Assembly: GCA_035771175.1 (NCBI GenBank) | Contig: CM069607.1 | Span: 4,756,001 to 4,820,000 of the forward strand | Direction of reading: 5' to 3' | Length of the DNA stretch: 64,000 nt | DNA from: Paratinospora sagittata | Lineage: Eukaryota; Streptophyta; Magnoliopsida; Ranunculales; Menispermaceae | In this document: in pieces, positions 11,159 through 22,200 of the stretch | Layout of the letters: each line of letters begins with the position of its first letter | Numbering within the stretch: position 1 is the first letter of the stretch | Position numbers and translations under genes: made by a program | The notes under the pieces: generated by a model | Told to the model about the DNA's origin: nothing | Databases searched by the model: none | The model's input: the letters and a program-made list of their open reading frames with translations, nothing else

Positions 11159-14100
11159 TCTCACTTTAAGGCTCTCCAATCAATACTTAAACCGATAGAA
11201 AGGTGTCAATGGTCTTTCATATTATTCTTCACCTTAAACAATTTTGTATATTTTCCTCTAGATGCATTTCTGCAAGAGTGTAAGGTTAGGTTTATGAACT
11301 GGTATTAATACCTTGAGAAGCCGTACTTCATCAACCCAAGACATGAAGGTTTCCAGATCACCACTTAGAGCAGGAGGAGAGAGTGTTTGCTTCCCTATTA
11401 TCACTTCCCCTGTTGATCCATTTAGTGATAGCCAGTCTCCTTCCTTTAATGCCTTGTTCCCAATTATAGCTACCTGCATAAAAAATAATGCAACCAATGT
11501 GAAAATGGCTACCATAAGTAACATTTCTTAGCTTAAGCAGCTATTCGTTTGACTCATGAACACAATCAATTATCTAACCCTCTCAGTATCATTTATACGA
11601 AGATCTGAACATCCAGAAACACAGCATTTTCCCCATCCACGGGCTACAACTGCTGCATGAGAGGTCATTCCACCTCTTGCCGTCAAGATTCCAATGGCTG
11701 CGTGCATGCCCCCAATGTCTTCTGGGCTGGTCTCCGCCCTTACCTAGAGTGACACAAAATCCATTTAATGTTGGAAACGAATTTGTTCATGTTACCAATA
11801 TGAGGACAGAAAAAGAATTAGTATTCCCAAACTAAAACTTTAAACCTAATATTAATGGATTTTGTTGAACATACTCCCAGTCCGAAGTAGTCAATCCCAT
11901 AGATGGTATGTGAATCATTTAAAGTTACATAAATTCATATTCTTGAAATCTCAAGTCTATGGAAAAGGTTCAGTGTAAATAAAAATAAAAATAAATCCTA
12001 GTTTCTAATGGTAGATTTGGCATTTACTCCTACTTAGAGAAGGGAAAGGAAGTGGAGATTGGTTTCACCAGAAAATATCCTATAGAAATATGTGCTCCAT
12101 CAAGATAACAACTATTCAATATGTCAAATATTTCGATCTAATAGAATGAATAGTACCTATAACATTGCTACTTATGCTGTGGGGATCACATGATCCGGTG
12201 GTTTGGATGTTGATAGTATAGAAACAATACCATATGAATGGGTTTTGCAACCTTTAATCTTGTAAATCCAAAAGAAAACTAGAGAAGTAGGAGCTTACCA
12301 AGATAACACACTGTCCTTGTGCATGCCATGCTTCGGCATCTTCAGCACTGAACACAATCTGACCAACTGCAGCTCCAGGTGACGCCGGCAAGCCAGTAGC
12401 AATCACTTCGTCTTTGTAAGAAGATGGATCCTCAAACTAACATATAGAAATTAGGTAGCATGTCATTCATGGCTCCAAATACTAGAATGCTTATGCACTT
12501 CAGTGCTTAAAAGCACAAACCAACACATCCAGGAAAATGCATTCGTTCACATAATTAGAGAATCTATATCACTGCATGAAATTTATTTTTGCTTATGCAA
12601 ATATAATACATGGTAATTTAACTGTCAAATCACATAACTCAACTTGAAAACAGAACTTCAATAGATAGATCAGAGTAACATAATAATATCTTATTCATGC
12701 AAGAGATGCATTTTGTTATGTGTGGTTGCACAATCACAATTCAACCTCCATAAAAGTCCAAGGAGGTGGTAAAATTCTTCGTGGACTGTTGGCCATACTG
12801 TGGTTTTCTTCATGTCAATTTGTACCTGGGGATGAAGAAGTTGGTCGAGATGCTGTGGCTCTACCATCTTGATGGCAGAATGAGTACTAACGACCCCTTC
12901 TTTAACCATGTCTACTGCAATATTTACTGCACCTTTGCCGGTCCTCTTTCCTGTTCGACACTGCAGCATCCACAATCTATTTTCTTGAACAGTGAACTCA
13001 ATATCCTGCAACAACCAAAAGGAACCTACTTAAGTGGCAAGAAACAGCAATAACTAATAGACTCAATTTTTTTGATTGACAAACATGAAAATCCATCACT
13101 TCACTAGTTGAGGACTAGCTTCATTCTTACCATCATATCTTTGTAATGACTCTCTAGAATTTTACAGTTTTCCTCGAGTTCTCCATAGGCTTCTGGCATG
13201 CATTGTTTCATAACATCAATGTCCTCCGGAGTTCTAATTCCAGCTACAACATCCTCACCCTGCTTAAACCAGAATTTTATAACTTGTTAAAAAGAAAACA
13301 GAATGCATGAATCAGCCAAGTAAAATCAAGGTGGAAGTAGTAGTATTTTATTGACCTGGGCATTGATAAGGAACTCTCCATATAGCTTCTTTTCACCAGT
13401 GCTTGGATTTCTTGTGAACAGAACACCTGTTCCTGAAGTGTTTCCCATGTTTCCAAACACCATACATTGAATGTTAACAGCAGTCCCCTTCAACCCAGTT
13501 ATCTGGTTGATGCTCCTATACTTGATGGCTCTTGGGCTATCCCATGAATTAAAAACTGCTTGAATAGCAAGCAATAACTGTTTTCTTGGGTCTGCAGATG
13601 CATACCGAAGATCAAGACACATTTTAAAAGCTGATAAACTCATCCTCTAATGATGAATAACAGGGATCAATTGAAACAAAAAAATTTGGTGGAATCAATG
13701 AAGTGCCATCCATTCAAATTCTGGATCTTTGAATGGAGAGAGATCAAGAAATCTCACTATTTCTTAGATTCGTGGACCCAATTTGATTTAGTGGGATCTT
13801 TCACTCACATTTTTTTTTGCCACCAGGAACACTTTATGAATCCCTTTGACCCCTGAATTTGGAGTATCCTACTTTCAAAATTTTATGAAATTCATAGGCC
13901 TCAACAAGCAATCAATATTTAAGTGGATAGGCATCCTCAAACGATAAAATTGGAAAGAAAACTCAAACTCAACTCAACAAGGCAGTTTTTCAACAACATG
14001 GTGTCAACTAAATAAAAAATGAAAAGAGGGAGATAAATTGATGAAAGATGAATACTTTAAACATTCACAAGCTCATTCCAAAATTTGGGCAGAAGATGCA

Positions 14101-17100
14101 TCAAAAAAGCCTACTTGTCCAGAGCATATGACTAGTATACATTAGGAATCTTTGTCATGAAGACAATCCCAACTTAATTCAATATTTTCATCTCTTTCAC
14201 TTCCTGGATTTCATGTTTCATTAGCTCTAACTACTAAATTCTTGTAGCTATAAGAAGACCCTGACTAGGACAACCAAGTCTATGGCTCAAGATTGAGCCA
14301 TAAGTTAATTAAGTATGAGAAAGCTCATGTGAGTTCCACAATTATAAGATCAATGAACCAGGAGTCCAGCACATTTAATAATCAGTTAACTAAAATATCT
14401 AGTCTAAGAGAAGTAAGAGAAAAAGAGTTAGTACCTGAAGGAAACTGTTCACCCTTGGCTTCAAGATAAACTTTCTTGTACTGGTCTACAAGTCCTCTGA
14501 GATCAGAAGCTTTTAGATCAGTGTCAAGCTCAACTCCTGCTGATTCCTTCAATTTTTCCAATTTCTCTTCAAACAATGAGTGCGGAATGCCCAAGACCTT
14601 CAAATCCACAAAAGCAATTAGTTTACTACAATTTTCTAAAATAATTGGGAATTTCTAGGGCTTCTAGGGCATCTGGGTCTCTTCTAGCACCCAACTAGTG
14701 TATGTAAATCTCCCCATCATCACACAACAAACTCTATGGAAGAGTGGCCTGCTTTAGGTGGAAAAATTCCATTTTATTAAAGCATCTTCATCTTGGGCAT
14801 TTTAATCAGTTCCATAATAAGTTGCAAGGGCATTATAAAAGGAGGTTAAATCTATCTAAATAGAAATAACGAATTAAATCATTTTTGGCATGCCCCTTAA
14901 ACATTGGATTAAACGATTTCGAGAACACATAAATAAGGAGATATATAAATAAGACTCCTAAAAGACTAGTACTATCTCTAGTCTTGAACGACATAACAGA
15001 TAAGGTCTTAAATGCTAGTATTAATTAAAGAGCACTTACAACATTGCCGAACATATCTAGAAATCGTCTATAGGAATCATATGCAAAACGCTCTCCATTT
15101 TTTGAGGCCAAACCAGCCACCACTTCATCATTAAGGCCAAGATTAAGAATAGTGTCCATCATCCCAGGCATGGATATCTACAACAAATCAGTCAAAATAG
15201 CCCACTTACTTAAGCAGCCAAAGGAAACCCAAAGAGTTAAAAACAAATTAAGATGCAAAAATTACAAAAAACTATGTGGCATTTTTGTCACTACATCTTG
15301 TGAGTTGTGACAACCAATTGAAGTCTTATATGTTAATGTCTATGTATCTTATATACATAGTTGGGCCCTTATCTGGTAGATATAACTTTTAGGTCAAGTG
15401 GTAACTCTAACATGGTATCAGAGTAATTTTATTCTGGAGGTAACATAGTATCAGAGTAATTTTATTCTAGAGGTTACGTGTTCAAACTTCCTCACAAGCA
15501 TATTTGCCCGTTTATCTCAATTATTAAATCTTCCCTTGATATAGATAGTTGGGTTGGGCCCTTATCTGACAGCTATAATTTTTATGTCAAGTGGTTTCTA
15601 ACATTATAGTAGCTTTGAATTAAAAGAAAAAGACTAGCATCGATTGAGAATTTGAGACTAAAAGAAGAGTTGAGAAATGCTCACTGCTGCTCCTGAACGG
15701 ACTGAGAGGAGTAATGGCTTTGCAGGGTCGCCAAGAGAAGCACCCATGTCCTTCTCTATGCTTTCCAAACCCTCCAGCACTTCTTCCCACAGTCCTTGTG
15801 GTAACTGCTTACCATTCTTCTGGTACTCTTGACATGCCTCAGTTGAGATGGTAAGACCAGGGGGTACGGATAATCCAATGCTTGCCATCTCTGCTAGATT
15901 TGCTCCTTTCCCTCCCAACTACAATATTTCATTTCAAAATACAAGATATCAGTAATTCATTTTAAATAATTAAACACATACAACCACATTATATCTATAA
16001 CAAATGAGTAATAAGGAAGAGAACAGAGCTTACCAAGGACTTCATGCCCTTGTTTCCTTCACTCCTTCCTTTTCCAAATGTGAAAACCCTCTGCATGCAC
16101 ATGACAAATTAATGGAATGAGAATATTAATTAACCATATATACAAAGGTAAAGAAAACATACATTTGAATCAAGAAAATAATTATCTAATCTATTGCTTA
16201 AAATTCTCACCAAAATGGTTTCATTTCTTCAGTTCTTCGGTACCAACATTAAAAAAAACAAAAAAAAAACATCTAAAAGACTATCAGATAAGATTGATTA
16301 TATTTCCCTTTTAAAAAAAGTCCAAATCATCCTCATAAAAAAGTTAGTTAATGTTTAATTCATACGTGTTTCCAAATGTAATTTGCTGTATAAAAGTTAG
16401 TTAGTGGCCCAACTGCCACGTACACAAATTCACAACACATTGCAAAACCGAAACTGTCTCTAGGCAGGGGGGACACGCGTCGGTGCGACCCTCCCTCTGT
16501 CACGCCGTCGATGATGACGTGGCAGTCGCAGATTTCGCCGGAGAAAAATCCCTCCGACTCCATCGCTTGTCATTTAGAATCGAAGCTGGTGGTAAAGAGC
16601 TGATCTGAAAAATCTACTTACTAAAGAGAAATAAACTTGATATTAATTAATTAAAAACCACTAAAGTGGTACTCAAGACTTCTAGTTAATAAATATATGG
16701 AGGAGGCTCAAGTATATATATATAATGTTAACAAATATAAAGTATGACGACCTAAGAAGACGTCTCACAACATTAGGATCATGTAACATGTTATTAGGTC
16801 CAACCCAACCATGCTTAATTATTAAGCTATATAAATATATATATGGTTATCAGTGTTAAAAAATGCTAATTAAAGAAGTTTGTTTTGTAAGTTTGAGTTG
16901 AGTTGGGTAATAATAATGGGTTTTACGTACCTTCATGATGGGCGGTTTGTGGGAGGTCTGGGGGTTGTCTGGGGTAAGCAAGGCTGCTTGTTGAGAAGAG
17001 CTTCTTCTGCTGCTAAGAGGTACCGGTACCACAGCTAATTGCTTTGCTTTCGAATCTGCAGCAAGGAGGCCATTGTTATTTATATTGTTGTTGATGTTGT

Positions 17101-17299
17101 CTTTGCGGAAGGCTCGAACTCGACGGCTCTGAACCCAAGAAGAATTGGGTTTAAAACGTTTGAAACGAAGCGAGAGACAGCTGTACTCTCCAAGCACTCC
17201 TAACTGATGATGATCTACTTGTTTGTCTTTTAGTAAGTACACCTCGGGAGTAGTAGTAGTTGTATACCGCATAAGCATTCCCTTAGTTGCCAGTGACAT
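7523..17299 (-). CDS. PPDK: Pyruvate, phosphate dikinase, complete copy 2, predicted chloroplastic
   Basis: Exons in transcript order: 17299-16931, 16090-16034, 15918-15685, 15177-15040, 14597-14435, 13591-13356, 13259-13131, 13005-12826, 12436-12299, 11743-11579, 11473-11312, 11075-10986, 10679-10541, 10450-10273, 9734-9605, 9366-9238, 9004-8867, 8360-8283, 7751-7660 and 7565-7523. All join in phase to about 995 residues. The first 123 residues are rich in Ser, Arg and Asn and fit a transit peptide. The mature part starts [18 protein letters not shown]. Then come the ATP-grasp domain, the phospho-His loop [16 protein letters not shown] (His about 577, regulated Thr about 575) and the C-terminal PEP/pyruvate barrel with ICGEHGG (Cys about 955), ending AAAQVAI. 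The start at 17299 was chosen for its fit to family N-termini; an in-frame ATG at 17329 is an alternative. Intron 15 has a GC donor. A second, cytosolic start is likely at the intron 1 - exon 2 border. Confidence 0.95.
8488..8504 (+). repeat. 17-base G homopolymer in a PPDK copy 2 intron
   Basis: A run of 17 G follows a T-rich stretch in the intron between exons 17 and 18. It lies on the non-template (+) strand, so the transcript carries a C run. Such runs are unstable and can form G-quadruplexes in DNA; the exact length may also be a sequencing or assembly artefact. Confidence 0.85.
9931..10193 (+). mobile_element. Tiny TRIM-like LTR retroelement A
   Basis: Two near-identical 52-bp direct repeats (9956-10007 and 10142-10193) both carry the core tagctatagcttttgggttg and end in AACA. 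Directly after the first is TGGTATCAGAGC (10008-10019), the standard primer-binding site for initiator tRNA-Met. A purine-rich tract (aggatgggg) precedes the second. Only about 134 bases lie between the repeats, with no coding capacity. The left repeat seems to extend to 9932 (TGTTGATGATAG). The motif aattc flanks both ends (9926-9930 and 10193-10197), and the matching intron of PPDK copy 1 lacks the element, so it inserted after the duplication. Confidence 0.75.
11112..11155. repeat. (TA)n microsatellite in a PPDK copy 2 intron
   Basis: A pure TA run of about 44 bases lies in the intron between exons 11 and 12. Copy 1's equivalent intron has no such run. Confidence 0.95.
11776..12290. other. 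Insertion-expanded intron of PPDK copy 2
   Basis: The intron between exons 9 and 10 is about 555 bases in copy 2 but about 130 bases in copy 1. The extra DNA is unique within the window and shows no terminal repeats, poly-A tail or recognisable protein. I cannot say what it is. Confidence 0.5.
13698..13885 (+). pseudogene. Nuclear plastid DNA fragment: 5' end of ycf2
   Basis: The + strand translation from an ATG at 13698 closely follows the N-terminus of the plastid protein Ycf2, as I remember it: [10 protein letters not shown], then [20 protein letters not shown], then IWSILLS after an in-frame stop (TGA at about 13853-13855). The frame is therefore broken and the piece is non-functional. 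It lies on the strand opposite PPDK, in the intron between exons 5 and 6, which is about 843 bases here but only 157 in copy 1. It is a plastid-to-nucleus transfer (NUPT) that postdates the PPDK duplication. The flanking 13630-13697 and 13886-14400 were not recognised. Confidence 0.85.
15331..15603 (+). mobile_element. Tiny TRIM-like LTR retroelement B
   Basis: The left repeat (15331-15412) starts TGTTAATG and ends TCTAACA; it is followed at once by TGGTATCAGAG, a primer-binding site for initiator tRNA-Met. The right repeat ends at 15603 with TTTCTAACA and shares the block gttgggcccttatctg and a caagtggt core with the left one. The internal part contains a 33-bp tandem duplication that repeats the primer-binding-site region (catggtatcagag and catagtatcagag). 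It belongs to the same family as element A (shared gcccttat and caagtgg or gagtgg cores) but is more diverged. It lies in the intron between exons 3 and 4 of PPDK copy 2 and is absent from copy 1. Confidence 0.7.
16380..16570 (-). promoter_or_regulatory. GC-rich island in PPDK intron 1, candidate internal (cytosolic) promoter
   Basis: This stretch is much richer in G/C than the surrounding intron. On the + strand it carries tgacgtggca (about 16514-16523) and ccacgta, both ACGT-core elements. In Arabidopsis and maize a second promoter in intron 1 of PPDK makes a shorter transcript for the cytosolic enzyme. Exon 2 here is preceded, in frame, by ATG TGC ATG CAG on the - strand (about 16102-16091), which would give a start such as MCMQRVFTF. 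The promoter function is an inference. A 67-codon open frame on the - strand (16360-16563) crosses the island but matches nothing I know. Confidence 0.4.
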
Positions 17300-18190
17300 T
17301 TTTTCTAAAGTGCAACGGATCAGGATCATCCAACTAAACAAACAAAACAAATCATAATCTACGTACGCTGCATATATATAGATTTAAACAAGGAATGATG
17401 TGAGAGTTTGTTGAATGAATACAAAATTTAAATCCGAACAATTATTATTCTGTCCGCAATTAAGTTTTTTTTTTTTAAGTCAATATTAAATTTAAAAGAA
17501 GTTAATTACAATTTTTTTTATATAAGTTTTTTTCTTTTTTTAATATAATGTTTATAGATCACACTTCTTAACTAATGCATCTAAAGTTTATCTCCAATCC
17601 TTTAAACTCAAATTAGGATGTAAAAAAAATTAAGCTAATTTGACTCTATTGATCTAGACGAAGTTGGATGTTTTACAAGCTCAAATGATCATCACATGAT
17701 ATATCAATAACCTTTTTACGAAAGGAAAATCGAAATCACAAAGCACAAGTGACTGATAAATAATTAAAATCAGCTGACAGTACATATATATTTTCATTTT
17801 TCATAAGGAAATCAATACTTATAATAATGGACTATGACGATCGATCCATCCACTTTAATACAGAGATTAAGTTCTAAGTAAAACAGATTAACTTGAAAAT
17901 TCAATGAAGTAATTAGAAATGAATTCGGTTCACAGAGATTGATATATATCTGCAAATACTTTCAAATTTCTATTCGTTTCGGATTTGAAAATTAAACTAA
18001 AATCAAGCGTAATTAATAGCTGCTATTCTGTTCAATATCGATGAGATTATTGAGAAGAGAAGATCGGAATTGGAAACAGGAATAAAAACGAATTACCTTG
18101 GGTTGTGAGCTTCTGCGTGTGCTACGTTGCGTCACTGTACCGTATCTTATCTTGATGATGAGCTCGCAGTTTTAGGAACAACTAAAATAT
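17300..18190 (-). other. 5' leader and leader intron of PPDK copy 2
   Basis: On the - strand a donor (AAG, then GTAATTCG) ends an upstream non-coding exon at about 18097, and an acceptor (ATGCAG) opens the coding exon at about 17367. That gives a leader intron of about 730 bases (17368-18096). A short upstream frame starts at ATG 17355-17353 and ends before the main start. The intron itself is AT-rich with no visible gene. Confidence 0.5.
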
Positions 18191-18460
18191 GGCGCTCCTT
18201 CCTTCCTTTGAAATCATAAATAACAGAGATCTTTAACCGCTCTCATGGAATTACCTTAATAACCTTTGTTCCTTAACGATTTATTTCACGTGAAGGAAGT
18301 GTTAAGGTGGAACCCACTTCTCCACCCCCATACTGGGACTTGAACTTAGAAGATTCTAATTCCACGTGGCTGTTTCCTAGACGCAAGGGGAGCCTGTGTA
18401 GTCCACCGTTCGCGTACCTTATCCACACAATTTCTCTGTCTTCTTTGAAAATACAAAAAC
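18191..18460 (-). promoter_or_regulatory. Candidate upstream promoter of PPDK copy 2
   Basis: Two G-box cores (CACGTG) lie at 18287-18292 and 18363-18368; the second sits in the palindrome ccacgtgg. G-boxes bind bZIP and bHLH factors and often respond to light, ABA or stress, which fits known PPDK control, but the response here is inferred. The transcription start would be near 18190; no convincing TATA box was fixed. Confidence 0.45.
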
Positions 18461-19283
18461 AATATTAAACAAAAACCAATTTTTTTTTTCTTCCAAATAT
18501 TAGATGTCTTGGAATGATAAATATAATTCCCAATAGACTCAAATTTTGCATAATAATATTTATATACCTATTACAGGATATGATACAAAATACATGGAGG
18601 CAAATGAAAAAAAAATATATATATACTTCACTTAAAATTGCTAATTTGATGCTAATTTTGTCATGTAAACCCAATTTCATTCATTGGACCTGAAGGGTTT
18701 TCGGTAGAAAGAATCTATACTCAGATCAGGACCCACATGTCTCCATGATTGTGCTGATGGAATAAGAAGATGATGGTGTTGATGCAGAGATGTGCCCAAT
18801 TGCCATATTCAACAGTCCCATATAATATGTTTATAACATATTTTATTACAAAATTTTAGCATTCTTTCTTGTGGAAATAAAAAAAATATTAATTAGGGAA
18901 AAATATGTTGGGTAAGTTTCATATAATAACAAGACAGTCTGCACAAATCAAGCTGCATCAATGGAAACACACTAAATCCATATATTCTAAGACCCAGTTC
19001 AAGAGTAGCAAGACCCACATGTGACTGTACAAAAGGAGCCTTGGAGTAAGGGCCTCTTGTGTTGTGTGTTGACTCCTCTCACCATTCTGTAATGTGGGAA
19101 GCCATTTTAGAAAGAATGGAACAGGATCAAAGGACTTTGGATATTCTGGACCATACCAAACTCCTTCGAGGATCCTAGGAATCATGAAATCTGTCGGAAT
19201 TCTTTTTTTTCTGGGTGTTATGCAAATCAGTCGGCTCTTGTTAGTGTAAAACCCCCCCTTCAACCTACCGGCAATCAGGTATA
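18461..19283. other. Spacer between PPDK copy 2 promoter and Piezo 3' end
   Basis: Both neighbours are on the - strand, so this is the Piezo 3' flank and the distal PPDK promoter. A - strand open frame (18958-19287) overlaps the Piezo stop and looks like a shadow. No RNA gene, repeat pair or conserved protein was seen. Confidence 0.5.
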
Positions 19284-22200
19284 TCAATCCAGTTTGGTGT
19301 ATTCAAGAAGCATGTGTGGTGATCTGTAAATCTTAACCAATGTCCAGTAAAGAACCTCTTCAACTTCGAGTTCACCCTCAGCTTTGGCAGCATAAATGTT
19401 CTCACAGATAGCTATCAACCTACGCAGAAGACAAACTCATGATCAATTTTTAGAGAGCTAGGGGTGTAGAGTATGAGAATGATTTTGAATTTCAGTTGAA
19501 AATCTAATGTAATTCCACAAACGAAAATTCCGCTGAAAGACTTCAAGGTCCTGGTTATTTTACTAAAATGGAAGAAAGACCAGGAATTAAGCTAGAATTT
19601 ACCTGTCACAAGATGGAAGATTCTCGTACGGTATTCTCATTCTCAGGTCGGAACACTGAAGTCTGATGAAACGACCAACTGCTAGCACAAACGAAATGTA
19701 GAGACCCCAGATGCTAAACTTGCTAAGAGTTTCACCAAGAATACCCTCTGCAGAAGTTGGAAGTATAATATAAGGAGATTACATAAGAAAAACATCAAAA
19801 TAGAAAATTCTCTCAGCAAGCAATAAGAAGCCTTACGTGGTGTTTCCTCAGATACAATGATGGCCATGGGCCCTGTCAACCCTCCACATCCACGGACATC
19901 TGATGCATTTGTATTATGGAATGACCACCACTCTGAGCGCTCATGATTCAGAACGAGATCACCACTGACCTTATCTTCAGGCCAATTCTGAAAAGTAATG
20001 TCCAGATCACAAGTGAAAAAGCACCATTAAAAACCAGAGGAATGAAGACATATGATACAACACGCAAAATAGAAACTGAGATGTATGTGGGCATACCGCC
20101 TGTTCAAGAGGGCGTACATCACCCGAGCCTGTAAGCCGGAAGAATCTTGGGTAAACATCTTTCATCCGGAAGCTATTGGTTGTACCATTAAGCACTTCCT
20201 CAATTTCTGAAGGGTCGGGAGGACGTTCTGGGTAATTATCACACTTCACTGTTTCCTTCCCTTTGGGCCTCTCCCTGGAGAAGACCCATGAAAAGATAAC
20301 ACTCAGGTCCTCATAGAGGAACTGGATAAATTTAGCCTGAACTACTGGGGGAATAATCCATAAGGTGTTTGCATCAGATTGGCAGCAGATCAATTGGATG
20401 TCTTTCACATTGTATGATTCCAGATAACCTAGTGGATCCAGATCATCACTGAGAGGAACTTGTTCCCATGGAATTGCTTGACATAAAGTGGTACGGTACA
20501 AAGTAAGCTTTCCACCAAGCGTTTTAATATCAATATGAACACTAGCATCCTTGATAGGGTTTGCAATGTTTGTTGGGTTGCCACTGCTGTACATCTGGGA
20601 AAAAAAAGCATAAGTATTACTAATTTCATGAGATGGAACAAACCAGTGTTTTCACGGCGCCAAGGCGATGTATAAGCGATTTGCCCTGTCTAGGCGAGGC
20701 GTAGTCTAGACAAAGCCTAGACGTGACCTAGGCGATAAAAAATATTTATATATATTTTATAGGTCCCTAAACAGTTCATATACATAATTATATATATCTA
20801 ACTATATTTTATAATGAATGTTAAATTTTCATAAAATGATCAAAAACACTTCATATTAATTAAAATCATGTCCACAAATTGTTGGGTAGCAAATATCTGT
20901 CGCCGAAGATTTCGACAGCGTTTCTTGGTTAGAGCAAATGAAAAGAATGAGTTTAGGAAGAGAGAGGTTCGAGGTGTTTATTGTAGAAAGGGGGGGTTTC
21001 TATTTTTAAAGTTTTTTTTTTAAATTAGAGAGACCCCCCTAAACTTTTTAAATATTTGCACAAATCCCCACCGCCTATCTAGGCGACGCCTTGAAAACAC
21101 TGGAACAAACAAATAAAACAATAATAGAAAGAACATATAAACTAACAGAGTCGAACTTTAAGGAAAAAAAAACTCAAAATAATATTGCTGGAGGCTTCTT
21201 ATGCTCGTGTTGACCTCAGCTGAGAATGGCGGAGCTGCTCTCAACAGCAAAAAATGTCTCTTACTGGTTATAGTACGCATTAAACATACAGTGTCTTCAT
21301 TTGGTATTGTATGGTGCCAGCCATCATCACTAATGCGCCTTTACGATCTCTCCTATTGCTAAGGTATCTTACCTATCTATTGGCAAGTACTTCGTAACAT
21401 TGGACCAATTCTTAAAGAAACCAGATAACTTGTTGCCACTAGGTTTTGTCTCCGCATGATACTGCAAAACTACTCTGAACTTAATTGCACCCCATTGAGA
21501 GGCTGCATTAGTATCTGCATCTTCGAAAATTCATTCATTTCACACTGCCAAACTATTCAAATAGGTTCCTACATGACATTGGAGTTTGGATCAGTTTCAA
21601 AAGAAATCAGATAATCCTAAACCACTAGGTTCCATCCCCACATGATACTGCAAAACTGCGAATTAAGTGCACCCCATAGAGAGGCCGCATAGTATTTACA
21701 TATTTGAAAATCCATTTGTTTCCCTCTACCCAAACTATCCAAAGAGGGTAAAGACATAAAGTAAAGGGCCAATACTACCAAATGCCAAATCGACTTAAAA
21801 AACATTGATAATGAATCCCCACAAGGAGAATGGAACAATAAATCTCTGGTAAGGGGAAAACTACTTGAAATCCCCATATCTCTAAACATAGCTTCCAAAA
21901 TGTACCTTGTGTCCTTTCCAAAAGAGAAAAAAAATGCACCTTGCTTATCGTCAATCACAATGATCTCTGCATGGTTTTTCAACATTCACCACTAAGGGAA
22001 GACAGTTAGAAATGTTTCCTCCTTCGCAATCTATTATTAATATTATCCAGGAGTAAGCCACTAGCCACCCTTTGGCAGTGACCTTTGCTTTCCATGAAAT
22101 GGAAGCTGCAAGGAAAGGTGAAAAAGAAGGCTTATCAATGAGGTAAGGTAGAATGACATACATGGGAATGAACCCGAGGGATCCAACGACCATAATCATC

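Noticed and set aside
11876..12250. Possible second organelle insert in PPDK copy 2 (frame reading [14 protein letters not shown])
   Set aside because: I could not tie it to any plastid or mitochondrial gene. Only the intron expansion is reported.
16360..16563. 67-codon frame on the - strand in the GC-rich part of PPDK intron 1
   Set aside because: It matches no family I know, and open frames arise easily in a GC-rich stretch. It is treated as part of a possible promoter or leader.
18958..19287. 109-codon - strand frame overlapping the Piezo stop
   Set aside because: It is out of frame with Piezo and has no recognisable domain.
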